NCBI GenBank assembly: GCA_020725115.1
Contig: DYFR01000016.1
Location: forward strand, 21,471 to 85,470
Source: Thiohalomonas denitrificans
GTDB lineage: Bacteria > Pseudomonadota > Gammaproteobacteria > Thiohalomonadales > Thiohalomonadaceae
Length of the DNA: 64,000 nucleotides
Direction of reading: 5' to 3'
In this document: positions 20,063 through 28,504 of the stretch, piece after piece
Layout: each line of letters opens with the position of its first letter
How positions within the stretch are numbered: the first letter of the stretch is position 1
Notes under the pieces: generated by a model
The model's database searches: none
What the model saw: the letters and a program-made list of their open reading frames with translations, nothing else
What the model was told of the DNA's origin: nothing
Translations under genes and position numbers: made by a program

Positions 20063-20551
20063 ATGAGCGAACTGACCCATTTCAACACTGCCGGTGCGGC
20101 CCATATGGTGGACGTCGGCGCCAAGGCCGTCACCGCCCGTACCGCTGTCGCCGCCGGGCGCATCACCATGCTGCCGGCCACCCTGGCCCTGGTGAAACAG
20201 GGCAACGCCAAGAAGGGCGACGTGCTCGGCATAGCGCGCATCGCCGGCATCATGGGCGCCAAAAAGACCGCCGAACTGATCCCGCTGTGCCACCCCATCG
20301 CCCTCACCCACGTCGACATCGAGTTCGAACTGGACGAGGCGAACAGCGCCGTATACTGCCGTGCCACCTGCGAGACCGCCGGTCAGACCGGTGTCGAAAT
20401 GGAGGCCCTCACCGCAGTGCAGGTCGCCCTGCTCACCGTGTACGACATGTGCAAGGCCGTCGACCGCGGCATGACCATCGACCACGTGCGTCTGCTGGAA
20501 AAGAAGGGCGGCAAGTCCGGCCACTGGCACCGCGATGAATCCTCCAACTGA
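20063..20551 (+). CDS. moaC: Cyclic pyranopterin monophosphate synthase
   Basis: [36 protein letters not shown]...[22 protein letters not shown]...[28 protein letters not shown]. Confidence 0.97.
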   Translation: MSELTHFNTAGAAHMVDVGAKAVTARTAVAAGRITMLPATLALVKQGNAKKGDVLGIARIAGIMGAKKTAELIPLCHPIALTHVDIEFELDEANSAVYCRATCETAGQTGVEMEALTAVQVALLTVYDMCKAVDRGMTIDHVRLLEKKGGKSGHWHRDESSN

Positions 20552-20563
20552 GTAATGTCTTGA

Positions 20564-20743
20564 ATGAACGACAAAGAATTTGGCACCAATTTCTGGCTCG
20601 GCAACGCCATCCTCGGTCTCGCCCTCTTCATGCTGCTGTTCATGGGTTCGCTGTGGGAGACTTTCGGCCCGCTGGCCATGGCGCTATGGGCCGCCGTGGC
20701 CGCCCTCGGCGTCTATCTGGTGATGAGCAAACCACCGAAATAG
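20564..20743 (+). CDS. Small two-TM membrane protein (59 aa, absent from ORF list)
   Basis: MNDKEFGTNFWLGNAILGLALFMLLFMGSLWETFGPLAMALWAAVAALGVYLVMSKPPK; ATG shortly after moaC. Confidence 0.6.
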   Translation: MNDKEFGTNFWLGNAILGLALFMLLFMGSLWETFGPLAMALWAAVAALGVYLVMSKPPK

Positions 20744-20844
20744 CCCCCCAAGGCGGCGATCACATAGCCGCTGCGCCGTTTCTGTACTAGACCCTTCCCT
20801 TATCCGGCCCGCACTGTGCGGGTCGTTGCAAGGGGAGGTGTGCC

Positions 20845-21456
20845 ATGAAGATCCTTATCGTCTACTACTCCATGTACGGGCATATCCAGCGTCTGGCCGA
20901 GGCGGTAGCGGAAGGTGCACGCGAGGTGGCAGGCGCCGAGGCCGTGCTGCGCCGCGTACCGGAGACCCTGCCGGCGGAAGTGCTGGCAAAAATGGGCGCT
21001 ACCGCGGCACAGCAGGCGCAGACCAACATTCCCCTCTGCACGGTAGAGGAACTGGGACAGGCGGACGCCGTCATCTTCGGCACACCGACGCGCTTCGGCA
21101 ACATGTGCGGCCAGATGCGGCAGTTCCTCGATGCCACCGGACAGCTCTGGGTCAGCGGCGCGCTCATCGGCAAGGCCGGCAGTGTGTTCACCAGCAGTGC
21201 CACCCAGCACGGCGGCCAGGAGTCCACCATCCTCAGCTTTCACACCACGCTGCTGCATCAGGGCATGGTGATCATCGGCCTGCCCTACAGTTTTCAGGGG
21301 CAAATGGGCGTGAATGAAATCACCGGCTGTTCGCCCTACGGCGCCTCCACCATCGCCGGCGGCCAGGGTGAGCGCATGCCGAGCGCCAACGAGCTGGCCG
21401 GCGCCCGCTTCCAGGGACGCCACGTCGCCACCATTGCCGCCAAACTCTGCAGCTGA
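20845..21456 (+). CDS. wrbA: NAD(P)H:quinone oxidoreductase, WrbA type
   Basis: [28 protein letters not shown]...[27 protein letters not shown]...[30 protein letters not shown]. Confidence 0.95.
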   Translation: MKILIVYYSMYGHIQRLAEAVAEGAREVAGAEAVLRRVPETLPAEVLAKMGATAAQQAQTNIPLCTVEELGQADAVIFGTPTRFGNMCGQMRQFLDATGQLWVSGALIGKAGSVFTSSATQHGGQESTILSFHTTLLHQGMVIIGLPYSFQGQMGVNEITGCSPYGASTIAGGQGERMPSANELAGARFQGRHVATIAAKLCS

Positions 21457-21526
21457 CGATGCGCTCCGTGGCGCGCGAGGAACAGGATGCGAGGGACGAG
21501 ACTTCAGTCTGCCCGTGCCGTATCCC

Positions 21527-22117
21527 TCATTCGATCCGGCAGGCCTCCTCGAAGGCGAGACGCGGGCCGCGCGGATACAACTTCTCGCGCACGCCGTAGC
21601 CCAGGGCGCAGATGAACAGCGACTTCACCTTGCCGTCGGGGAAAAACTCCGCATCCAGTTTGGCGTTGTCGAAGCCGGACATCGGGCCGCAGTCCAGCCC
21701 GAGGCTGCGTGCGGCGAGGATGAAATAGCCGCCCTGCAAGGCCGCGTTCAGGGTCGCGCTGGCGGCGATCTTGTCCGCCTTGCCTGCATACCAGGAGCGG
21801 GCATCGGTATGCGGAAACAGGCGCGGCAGCTTTTCGTAGAACTCCAGATCCATGCCGATGATCGCCACCACGGGTGCGGACATGGACTTGTCCACATTCC
21901 CCTCCGCCAGACAGGGCCTGAGACGCGCCTTGGCCGCGGCACTCTGCACGAATGCGATGCGTGCCGGGCAGCTGTTGGCAGCGGTCGGACCCCATTTCAT
22001 CAGATCATAGAGTTGCTGCAGCTGTGCCGCGCTGACCGGACGCTCCTGCCAGTGGCTGAAACTGCGCGCCTCGCGGAACAAGGTATCCAGGGCGGTGTCA
22101 TTCAGGGGTTCGTTCAT
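21527..22117 (-). CDS. Nitroreductase family protein, RutE-like
   Basis: MNEPLNDTALDTLFREARSFSHWQERPVSAAQLQQLYDLMKWGPTAANSCPARIAFVQ...SGFDNAKLDAEFF...ALGYG. Confidence 0.9.
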   Translation of the reverse strand: MNEPLNDTALDTLFREARSFSHWQERPVSAAQLQQLYDLMKWGPTAANSCPARIAFVQSAAAKARLRPCLAEGNVDKSMSAPVVAIIGMDLEFYEKLPRLFPHTDARSWYAGKADKIAASATLNAALQGGYFILAARSLGLDCGPMSGFDNAKLDAEFFPDGKVKSLFICALGYGVREKLYPRGPRLAFEEACRIE

Positions 22118-22205
22118 CGTGGCTTCCTTTGGTTGATGCGGGTATTGCCAGTGTAGCGACAGCGCCGGCTCGACACGAACGGCGTGGCTGCGCATACTCG
22201 CGCGC

Positions 22206-22883
22206 ATGCCTCACATTACGCCTCCCCGCGACGAAACCGAACTGCTGGCCCGCGCGCGACGGCTCGCCGGCCGCACTCTGGGCGAACTCGCTGCCGAACT
22301 GGGCGCAGCGGTACCGGCCGATCTGCGCCGCCACAAGGGCTGGGTGGGACAGCTCGTCGAACAGGCCCTCGGCGCCACCGCCAGCTCCCTTGCTGCCCCT
22401 GACTTTGAGGCCATCGGTGTGGAACTCAAGACCCTGCCGGTAGATGGGCGCGGCCTGCCGCGCGAATCCACCTATGTCTGTACCGTGCCGCTGGAGGCGG
22501 CGGGCGAGGATTGGGAACACAGCTGGCTGCGGCGCAAGCTGGCGCGGGTATTGTGGCTCCCGGTGCAGGCCGAGAAAGGCCTCGCACTGGCAGAGCGACG
22601 CATCGGCAGCGCCCTGTTGTGGAGTCCATCGCCGGAAGAGGAGGTGCTGCTGCGCCGCGACTGGGAGGAACTGACCGAACGCATCCTGCTCGGCGAGCTG
22701 GAGCACATCAGTGCGCGTCATGGCGAGGTGCTGCAGATCCGCCCCAAGGCTGCCGACAGCCGTGCCCTGCGCCATGCCATAGGCCTGGACGGCGAGCGCG
22801 TGCTCACCAACCCGCGCGGCTTCTATTTGCGTGCGGCATTTACCGCCGCCATCCTGCGCCGCCACTTCGTGCTGCCGGGCTGA
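22206..22883 (+). CDS. mutH: DNA mismatch repair endonuclease MutH
   Basis: DETELLARARRLAGRTLGELAAELGAAVPADLRRHKGWVGQLVEQALGA...PDFEAIGVELKTLPVDGRGLPRESTYVC. Confidence 0.95.
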   Translation: MPHITPPRDETELLARARRLAGRTLGELAAELGAAVPADLRRHKGWVGQLVEQALGATASSLAAPDFEAIGVELKTLPVDGRGLPRESTYVCTVPLEAAGEDWEHSWLRRKLARVLWLPVQAEKGLALAERRIGSALLWSPSPEEEVLLRRDWEELTERILLGELEHISARHGEVLQIRPKAADSRALRHAIGLDGERVLTNPRGFYLRAAFTAAILRRHFVLPG

Positions 22884-22937
22884 AAGAGGGGCTGCGTTGC
22901 AAGGAAAGAAGCGCCAAGGGGGCAGAAAACAAAACAT

Positions 22938-23006
22938 CCAACGCAGAGACGCGGAGGCGCGGAGGCCACAGAGGGAACAGCTCAAAATCTCTGCGCCTCT
23001 GCGTTG
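22938..23006. repeat. Family A inverted-arm element, copy 4
   Basis: CCAACGCAGAGACGCGGAGGCGCGGAGGCCACAGAG (22938-22973); CTCTGCGCCTCTGCGTTG (22989-23006). Confidence 0.85.
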
Positions 23007-23033
23007 AGGGTTTTGAATCCTGCGGTTCGGGAC

Positions 23034-23066
23034 GTAGGGGGATAAGCGCAGCGCATCCACCCTACG
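23034..23066. repeat. Hairpin repeat GTAGGG(T)GGATAAGCGCAGCGCATCCACCCTAC (family F)
   Basis: gtagggggataagcgcagcgcatccaccctac; a related hairpin occurs at 42459-42491. Confidence 0.75.
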
Positions 23067-23127
23067 ATCTACTTCGTGCTGCCGGGGTAAATACTCCGCA
23101 ATCCTGTCGCGACGCAACAGCTGGAGT

Positions 23128-23499
23128 TCAGCCCACGCCGAGGTGCTGACCGTAGCGGGAGTAGAGTCGAGCATCCAGGTGACGGTTGTAAATGGAACGG
23201 CCGTCACCCTCAAAGTCGATAAACTCGGCACCAATGCGGAAACAGTGCTCACTGCCGTCATACACCGTATGCGCCACACGCACACGGGCAAATACCCTTA
23301 CATACTCATCGGTTTCGACATCAAGGATATTGAGGAATATGCGCAGCATATCGCCGGTATCGGCATTGTATTCACTGAGTAACTGCAAGCCGCCCAGTGA
23401 TATGTCATAGGTCCAGACATAATGCACGCTCTCATCTGAAAGCATGACTCCGACCTTGTGGCGAATTTTGATACGGGGGCTGGCGCGTCGTTCCTGCAT
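23128..23499 (-). CDS. PilZ-domain protein
   Basis: MQERRASPRIKIRHKVGVMLSDESVHYVWTYDISLGGLQLLSEYNADTGDMLRIFLNI: RxxxR and D/NxSxxG motifs. Confidence 0.85.
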   Translation of the reverse strand: MQERRASPRIKIRHKVGVMLSDESVHYVWTYDISLGGLQLLSEYNADTGDMLRIFLNILDVETDEYVRVFARVRVAHTVYDGSEHCFRIGAEFIDFEGDGRSIYNRHLDARLYSRYGQHLGVG

Positions 23500-23559
23500 G
23501 GTCTCAATTATTCTTCATGACGCCGGGGATGATGCCTCGGCGGGAGGTGCTGCACTATC

Positions 23560-24213
23560 TCACACCGGTGCAACACGCTGCAAAAAGTCCTGCACCAATC
23601 CCCAGCATTGATTGGCATAGGCCTCGTTGTAGCGCTCGCTGCCAGGGTTGACGAAGCCATGCCCGGCATCGAAGGCGTGTGTCTCCACGGTCTTGCCGGC
23701 GGCGGCCATTGCCTGATTGAAGCGCTCCATCTTGTCCGGCCAGGTGCGTTCCTGCTGGGCATAGATGACCAGCACCGGGCCACCCAGCTCCGCCAGGGCC
23801 TCGCTATCGGTCACCATGCGACAGTAAAACAGAACGGCGGAACTGACCACCTCCGGATCGAGCAACGCTGCCAGCAGCGCCTGCCTCCCCCCCAGCGACC
23901 AGCCCAGCGTGGTGACCTTGCGGCCGCCCTGTTTGAGGTGTTCCAGCGCGGCCAGGAGCTTGTTGTCGGCAATATCCTGATCCAGATTCCGCATCAGTTC
24001 ACCCGCCTGCTCGGCATTGGTCGCCTTCTCGCCGTCGTACAGGTCAATGACCATCGCCTTGTAACCCAGCGCCGCCAGACGATCCGCCCACTGCTGGTTG
24101 TACTTGAGCACACCCCACCAGTCATGAATGAGCAGGATGGCATGGCTGGCCGTGTCGGGACCGACCACATAGGCCTCGGCCTCATTCCCATCGCGCGTTT
24201 TCAGAATCGTCAT
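23560..24213 (-). CDS. Dienelactone hydrolase family protein
   Basis: HAILLIHDWWGVLKYNQQWADRLAALGYKAMVIDLYDG...VTTLGWSLGGRQALLAALLD...HAFDAGHGFVNPGSERYNE. Confidence 0.92.
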   Translation of the reverse strand: MTILKTRDGNEAEAYVVGPDTASHAILLIHDWWGVLKYNQQWADRLAALGYKAMVIDLYDGEKATNAEQAGELMRNLDQDIADNKLLAALEHLKQGGRKVTTLGWSLGGRQALLAALLDPEVVSSAVLFYCRMVTDSEALAELGGPVLVIYAQQERTWPDKMERFNQAMAAAGKTVETHAFDAGHGFVNPGSERYNEAYANQCWGLVQDFLQRVAPV

Positions 24214-24423
24214 CGCCATAACAGACACCAATAGAATTCGCTACGCACATCCCTGCAGCATGAACAGACCATCCGATCATCCCGTACCGCTGGCGGCGCC
24301 TATTGTAGCCGCGCCACTGCATGAGTCCATCCCCTTGTGTGGCGCAGGGCCTGCGGCCATGAAACCCATATCCTTGCCCGTAACAGCACGACTCCCCCTG
24401 CCGTCGATACCGCAGCCGCCGGC

Positions 24424-25245
24424 TCACTCTTCGTGGCTGGTGCTCCGCACGATATACCCACCCGACTTTTCATCCAGTTCCATCTGCAGCAATTGTCGCG
24501 CCGCCATTTCTTCCAGCAGCTTGCTGAAGGAACGGAAACCATAATAGGACTCGTTGAAGCCCGGCTTGCGCCGCTTCAGCGCCTGTTTGACCATCGAACC
24601 CCAGATCTTTTCCTCCTCACCGCGCTCGGCAAACAGGGCATCCACTGTCTCCGTCACCAGTTCAAAGGCCTCCTGCGCCTTGTCATCTTCCTCACGCACC
24701 ACCCCCTTGGTCTCGGCCGACTTCTTGCCGGCGGCCTTCTTGCGACTGCGGGTTTTTTTCTTCTCCTGCTCGCGCACCAGATCGTCGTAGAAGATGAATT
24801 CGTCGCAATTGGCAATGAGCAGATCGGAGGTGGACTTCTTCACCCCGACACCGATCACCATCTTGTTGTTCTCGCGCAGCTTGGACACCAGCGGCGAGAA
24901 ATCAGAGTCGCCGCTGATGATGACGAAGGTGTCGACATGGGACTTGGTGTAACACAGATCGAGGGCATCGACCACCATGCGAATATCGGCCGAATTCTTG
25001 CCGGACTGGCGCACGTGGGGGATTTCAATCAGTTCAAACGAGGCTTCGTGCATGGGCGCCTTGAACTCCTTGTACCGCTCCCAGTCACAGTAGGCCTTTT
25101 TCACCACGATGCTGCCCTTGAGCAACAGCTTCTCCAGTACCTTGCCGATATCGAACTTGTCATACTTCGCATCACGCACGCCCAAAGCGACGTTCTCGAA
25201 GTCGCAAAACAGGGCCATGCTCTGTGTCGTGTTCATTACGCTCAT
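24424..25245 (-). CDS. NYN-domain (LabA/PIN-like) protein with C-terminal OST-HTH/LOTUS-like domain
   Basis: MSVMNTTQSMALFCDFENVALGVRDAKYDKFDIGKVLEKLL...SADIRMVVDALDLCYTKSHVDTFVIISGDSDFSPLVSKLRENNKMVIGVG; C-terminal GSMVKQALKRRKPGFNESYYGFRSFSKLLEEMAARQLL. Confidence 0.88.
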   Translation of the reverse strand: MSVMNTTQSMALFCDFENVALGVRDAKYDKFDIGKVLEKLLLKGSIVVKKAYCDWERYKEFKAPMHEASFELIEIPHVRQSGKNSADIRMVVDALDLCYTKSHVDTFVIISGDSDFSPLVSKLRENNKMVIGVGVKKSTSDLLIANCDEFIFYDDLVREQEKKKTRSRKKAAGKKSAETKGVVREEDDKAQEAFELVTETVDALFAERGEEEKIWGSMVKQALKRRKPGFNESYYGFRSFSKLLEEMAARQLLQMELDEKSGGYIVRSTSHEE

Positions 25246-25261
25246 ATCGGTGCTCCTGAAT

Positions 25262-25588
25262 TCAATCCAGATAATGCAGCGCCAGCCATACCGTGGGCTG
25301 CTGCGCGGTGGTCCACTCCACACGGTGACGGGTACCTGCCGGGATGTTGAGATAGTCGCCCGGACGCAGGACCACCGTATCGCCTTCGTCCTCAAAGCGC
25401 AAACCCGCGCTGCCGCTCAGCAGCACCACCCATTCGTGTTCTAACTGCTGGTACCAGAAATCCGACGGCGAAGCCTGACCATGGGAAACAATGCGCTCGA
25501 GGCGCACCATCCGCCCCTGCAGCAGAGTGTCGAACACCTCCGCCGGCAAAGGTGTCGAAATGTTGGAAAACAGATTCTGGATCTTCAT
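25262..25588 (-). CDS. Cupin-domain protein
   Basis: MKIQNLFSNISTPLPAEVFDTLLQGRMVRLERIVSHGQASPSDFWYQQLEHEWVVLLSGSAGLRFEDEGDTVVLRPGDYLNIPAGTRHRVEW. Confidence 0.9.
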   Translation of the reverse strand: MKIQNLFSNISTPLPAEVFDTLLQGRMVRLERIVSHGQASPSDFWYQQLEHEWVVLLSGSAGLRFEDEGDTVVLRPGDYLNIPAGTRHRVEWTTAQQPTVWLALHYLD

Positions 25589-25642
25589 CGCATGCACCAG
25601 GTGCTTACGCCGCATCGTCGCCCTCAGTGTAGCCGGAAAAAG

Positions 25643-25670
25643 AAAAAGCCGGCCTCGCGGCCGGCTTTTT
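25643..25670. terminator. Bidirectional intrinsic terminator
   Basis: AAAAAGCCGGCC-tcgc-GGCCGGCTTTTT, perfect 12-bp stem. Confidence 0.92.
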
Positions 25671-25689
25671 CAACACCATGGACTGAGCC

Positions 25690-25911
25690 TTACTTGCTTT
25701 CGGCTGCAGCCGGAGCCTGATCAGCAGCAGGAGCCTGCTCGGTCGACGCGGCGGCGGCCGGAGTCTGCTCGGCAGGCGTTGCTGCCTGGGCTGCCTGTTC
25801 AACGACCGAAGCGGCCGGGGCCTGGGCAGCCTCTTCTTTCTTACCGCAACCATACACGGTCAGGGCCAGGAGTACGGCCAACGCAATGGCAACGTTACGC
25901 ATGTTTTTCAC
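25690..25911 (-). CDS. Small Ala/Pro-rich putative lipoprotein (73 aa)
   Basis: MKNMRNVAIALAVLLALTVYGCGKKEEAAQAPAAS...: signal peptide with lipobox-like VYGC, then low-complexity A/P/Q/E tail; terminator directly downstream. Confidence 0.65.
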   Translation of the reverse strand: MKNMRNVAIALAVLLALTVYGCGKKEEAAQAPAASVVEQAAQAATPAEQTPAAAASTEQAPAADQAPAAAESK

Positions 25912-25968
25912 TACCTCAATACGGAAAAGTTAGGGTTGCAATCATTAGGGAACATTACCCGCAGTCAA

Positions 25969-26037
25969 AACCCATCTCATAAATGCTGCCGCCTGTCCGC
26001 CAGCCTGAGGGCATATCCGGGATCTATGAGATGAGTT
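25969..26037. repeat. 69-bp element with inverted termini
   Basis: AACCCATCTCATAAATGC ... GGGATCTATGAGATGAGTT. Confidence 0.65.
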
Positions 26038-26238
26038 CTGAGATGCGGGCGGGGCATATTCTGAGAGAATGCCACGGGCGCGGCTACGGCTTTTGGGTAG
26101 AAACCCGGAAATATATTTTTTCGCCATCCGTTCAAGGAGATAGCAAAAAGGCCTCTTACCAAAGGAATCAACTGGTGCTAGCATCGCCCGCTTTTTTTTG
26201 CCACGCGGGTACCTCCGCGCTCTGCCTTTTCGTACCTG

Positions 26239-27795
26239 TCAAGCCTGCTCCAGGTGGAAGAAATGCCGTATCTTGCGCAGCATTTCCGATTCGCGCTGCG
26301 CAGTCTTCGGGGCCTGCGCTTGTGTGTCCAGCGCCTGCCGTGCGCTGTCCAGGCCGCCGCGGCGCCCGGCCATGACGTGGGAGATTTCCTCAGCCAGTGC
26401 CGGGCGCGACTGGATGATGCTTTCGAACGAGGCCTTGTCCAGGCGATAACATTCCACATCGCTGCGGGCAATAACCGTTGCCGTTCGCGGCTCGCCGGTC
26501 ATCAGCCCCATTTCACCGAAGAATCCCGGCCCCTGCGCCGCATCGATCACGCCCAGCGGACGCTGCCCCCCGCCCGCCTCCAGTACCACTTCGGCCTCGC
26601 CCTCGGTGACGATGTACAGCCAGTGTGCCACCGCGCCCTGCTGCGTCATCACATCACCACGCACGAATGGCGTGTACTTGAGGCGGTCCGCCACCAGATG
26701 CAACTCATCCTCGGTCAGCGGCCGGAACAGCTCCACCCGACGCAGGAACTCCAGACGCTGCTGAATTTCCCTGCTGCGGCGCAGCTCATCATGCTTGACC
26801 CCTTCTTTTTCCACATGCACATACTGCTCCGGTATGCACGGCACGATCCCGGCCCGCTGCAACGCCGCATAGATATGCAGTCGAACCGCCGAATCTGCAG
26901 GATCGTCTACTGCCAGATCGGTAAGCCAGTAACGTGCCGCATAACGTGCCGAACTATCGGCAAAATCCATCATCACACAGTTGGGCGCCGGCTTGCGTGC
27001 CACATGGGGGATATCTGTCTTGCTCAATGCCCGCTCCACCACGTCAATAACGCGTGATGGCGGCACACTGTAGGAAATATTGAACCAGATCCAGCGGCGC
27101 CATTGCTCCGGCTGCCCCTGGCGCCGCCCCAGCACCGCGAACTTGCCCTTCATCAACTGGCTGTTGGGTATGACCACCGTCTCCCAGTTGCGGGTTTCCA
27201 CCGAAGTGGAACGCCAGCGGATATCGACCACGCGCCCCGTGACATCGTCCACCTTGATCCAGTCGCCCACCTGCAACGAATCATCCAGTTGCAGCGCAAT
27301 GCCGCCGAGAATATTGCCCAGGGTATCCTGCATGGAGAAGGCGATCACCGCAGTGATCACCGCCGAGGTTGCAACGATGCCGGACAGATCCACGCCCGCA
27401 TAGCGCAGGCGTACCATGCCCCACACCACATAGGCGGCGATCACGGCCATGTCTTCCAGGATGCGTGGCGGCGCCAGCCGTAACAGCGGCAACAGCCAGC
27501 GGAACAGCAGCAGGCCGGCCAGCCGGATTACCGCCATGCCCTCGACCAGCAGGAACAGCTCGCGCAGGGAGGAGGCAGCCGCATTGAATCCACCGGCGAA
27601 CAGCAGGGCGCTGAACAACAGGCCCGCCAGGCTTGCGGAGAACAGCAGCAGGGTATTGATCAGGGAGTGCCGAGCCTCCGGTACCGCACGCAACAAGACC
27701 AGTGCCATCAGTACCATCACCGGCAACAACCAGCCGATACCCTGATGCCCGGCATACTGCACCATCACGCTCCAGTCCCACTCCGCGCCCGACAT
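26239..27795 (-). CDS. MscS-family mechanosensitive channel with C-terminal cyclic-nucleotide-binding domain
   Basis: TM region; MscS core (MQDTLGNILGGIALQLDDSLQVGDWIKVDDVTGRVVDIRWRSTSVETRNWETVVIPNSQLM); CNBD (RGDVMTQQGAVAHWLYIVTEGEAEVVLE...GFFGEMGLMTGEPRTATVIARSDVECYRLDKASFE). Confidence 0.93.
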   Translation of the reverse strand: MSGAEWDWSVMVQYAGHQGIGWLLPVMVLMALVLLRAVPEARHSLINTLLLFSASLAGLLFSALLFAGGFNAAASSLRELFLLVEGMAVIRLAGLLLFRWLLPLLRLAPPRILEDMAVIAAYVVWGMVRLRYAGVDLSGIVATSAVITAVIAFSMQDTLGNILGGIALQLDDSLQVGDWIKVDDVTGRVVDIRWRSTSVETRNWETVVIPNSQLMKGKFAVLGRRQGQPEQWRRWIWFNISYSVPPSRVIDVVERALSKTDIPHVARKPAPNCVMMDFADSSARYAARYWLTDLAVDDPADSAVRLHIYAALQRAGIVPCIPEQYVHVEKEGVKHDELRRSREIQQRLEFLRRVELFRPLTEDELHLVADRLKYTPFVRGDVMTQQGAVAHWLYIVTEGEAEVVLEAGGGQRPLGVIDAAQGPGFFGEMGLMTGEPRTATVIARSDVECYRLDKASFESIIQSRPALAEEISHVMAGRRGGLDSARQALDTQAQAPKTAQRESEMLRKIRHFFHLEQA

Positions 27796-28042
27796 GCCGC
27801 CTCCTCCCGTCTTGACCTGACACTGTTATAACCCAGCCGACGGCTGCTAGGATAGGCGGCGCGATACGTGGCCCAGCGCAGCATGACGACGATGAGTGAA
27901 TTACAGACCGTAACAGCCCCGGCGGCCGGCCCCCCATCCAGACGTGCTGGAGGGCGGTTCCCGCCATACGAAGTCCGCGAGACGCTGCACGGACCAGGAA
28001 AAACCCGCAGCGATTGATTCGTTACTACAACCCGGAGTACCC

Positions 28043-28300
28043 ATGGCACGCATCAAGATTTACAGTACCGGCACCTGCCCCATCTGCGACAAGACCAAGA
28101 CCCTGCTCAACAAGTGGGGCATCGCCTACGAAGAGGCACGCATCGACCTCGATCGCAGCCTGCTGCAGGAATTTTCCCGTATCACCAGCGGTGCCCGCAC
28201 CGTGCCGCAAATCACCCTCGACGAACGCTGGATCGGCGGTTTCAACGAACTGACCGAGATGCACATGGAGGGTGAACTGGACGAACTGATGGAGGAGTAA
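28043..28300 (+). CDS. Glutaredoxin
   Basis: MARIKIYSTGTCPICDKTKTLLNKWGIAYEEARIDLDRSLLQEFSRITSGARTVPQITLDERWIGGFNEL: CPIC active site, TVPQ. Confidence 0.93.
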   Translation: MARIKIYSTGTCPICDKTKTLLNKWGIAYEEARIDLDRSLLQEFSRITSGARTVPQITLDERWIGGFNELTEMHMEGELDELMEE

Positions 28301-28318
28301 CCCTGCCCTTGTGCTGCG

Positions 28319-28498
28319 CTATGTCTTGTCCATCACCCGCGGCTTGCCCCGCCGCGCACCCTGCGGCCGGTTCTTCTCCTCCTTGCTGAAGGAAAATCGT
28401 CCGAACAGGACACAACCTTTCATGCCGGGGTCACACGCAGATCCCGGCACCTTGAGACAGGCACCGTTGTTGTCGTGTGGGCAAGCCCATCCGCCCAT
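28319..28498 (-). CDS. Small four-cysteine protein (59 aa, absent from ORF list)
   Basis: MGGWACPHDNNGACLKVPGSACDPGMKGCVLFGRFSFSKEEKNRPQGARRGKPRVMDKT*; begins 6 nt after the stop of the PilB/GspE-like gene, same strand. Confidence 0.7.
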   Translation of the reverse strand: MGGWACPHDNNGACLKVPGSACDPGMKGCVLFGRFSFSKEEKNRPQGARRGKPRVMDKT

Positions 28499-28504
28499 GC
28501 GCCA

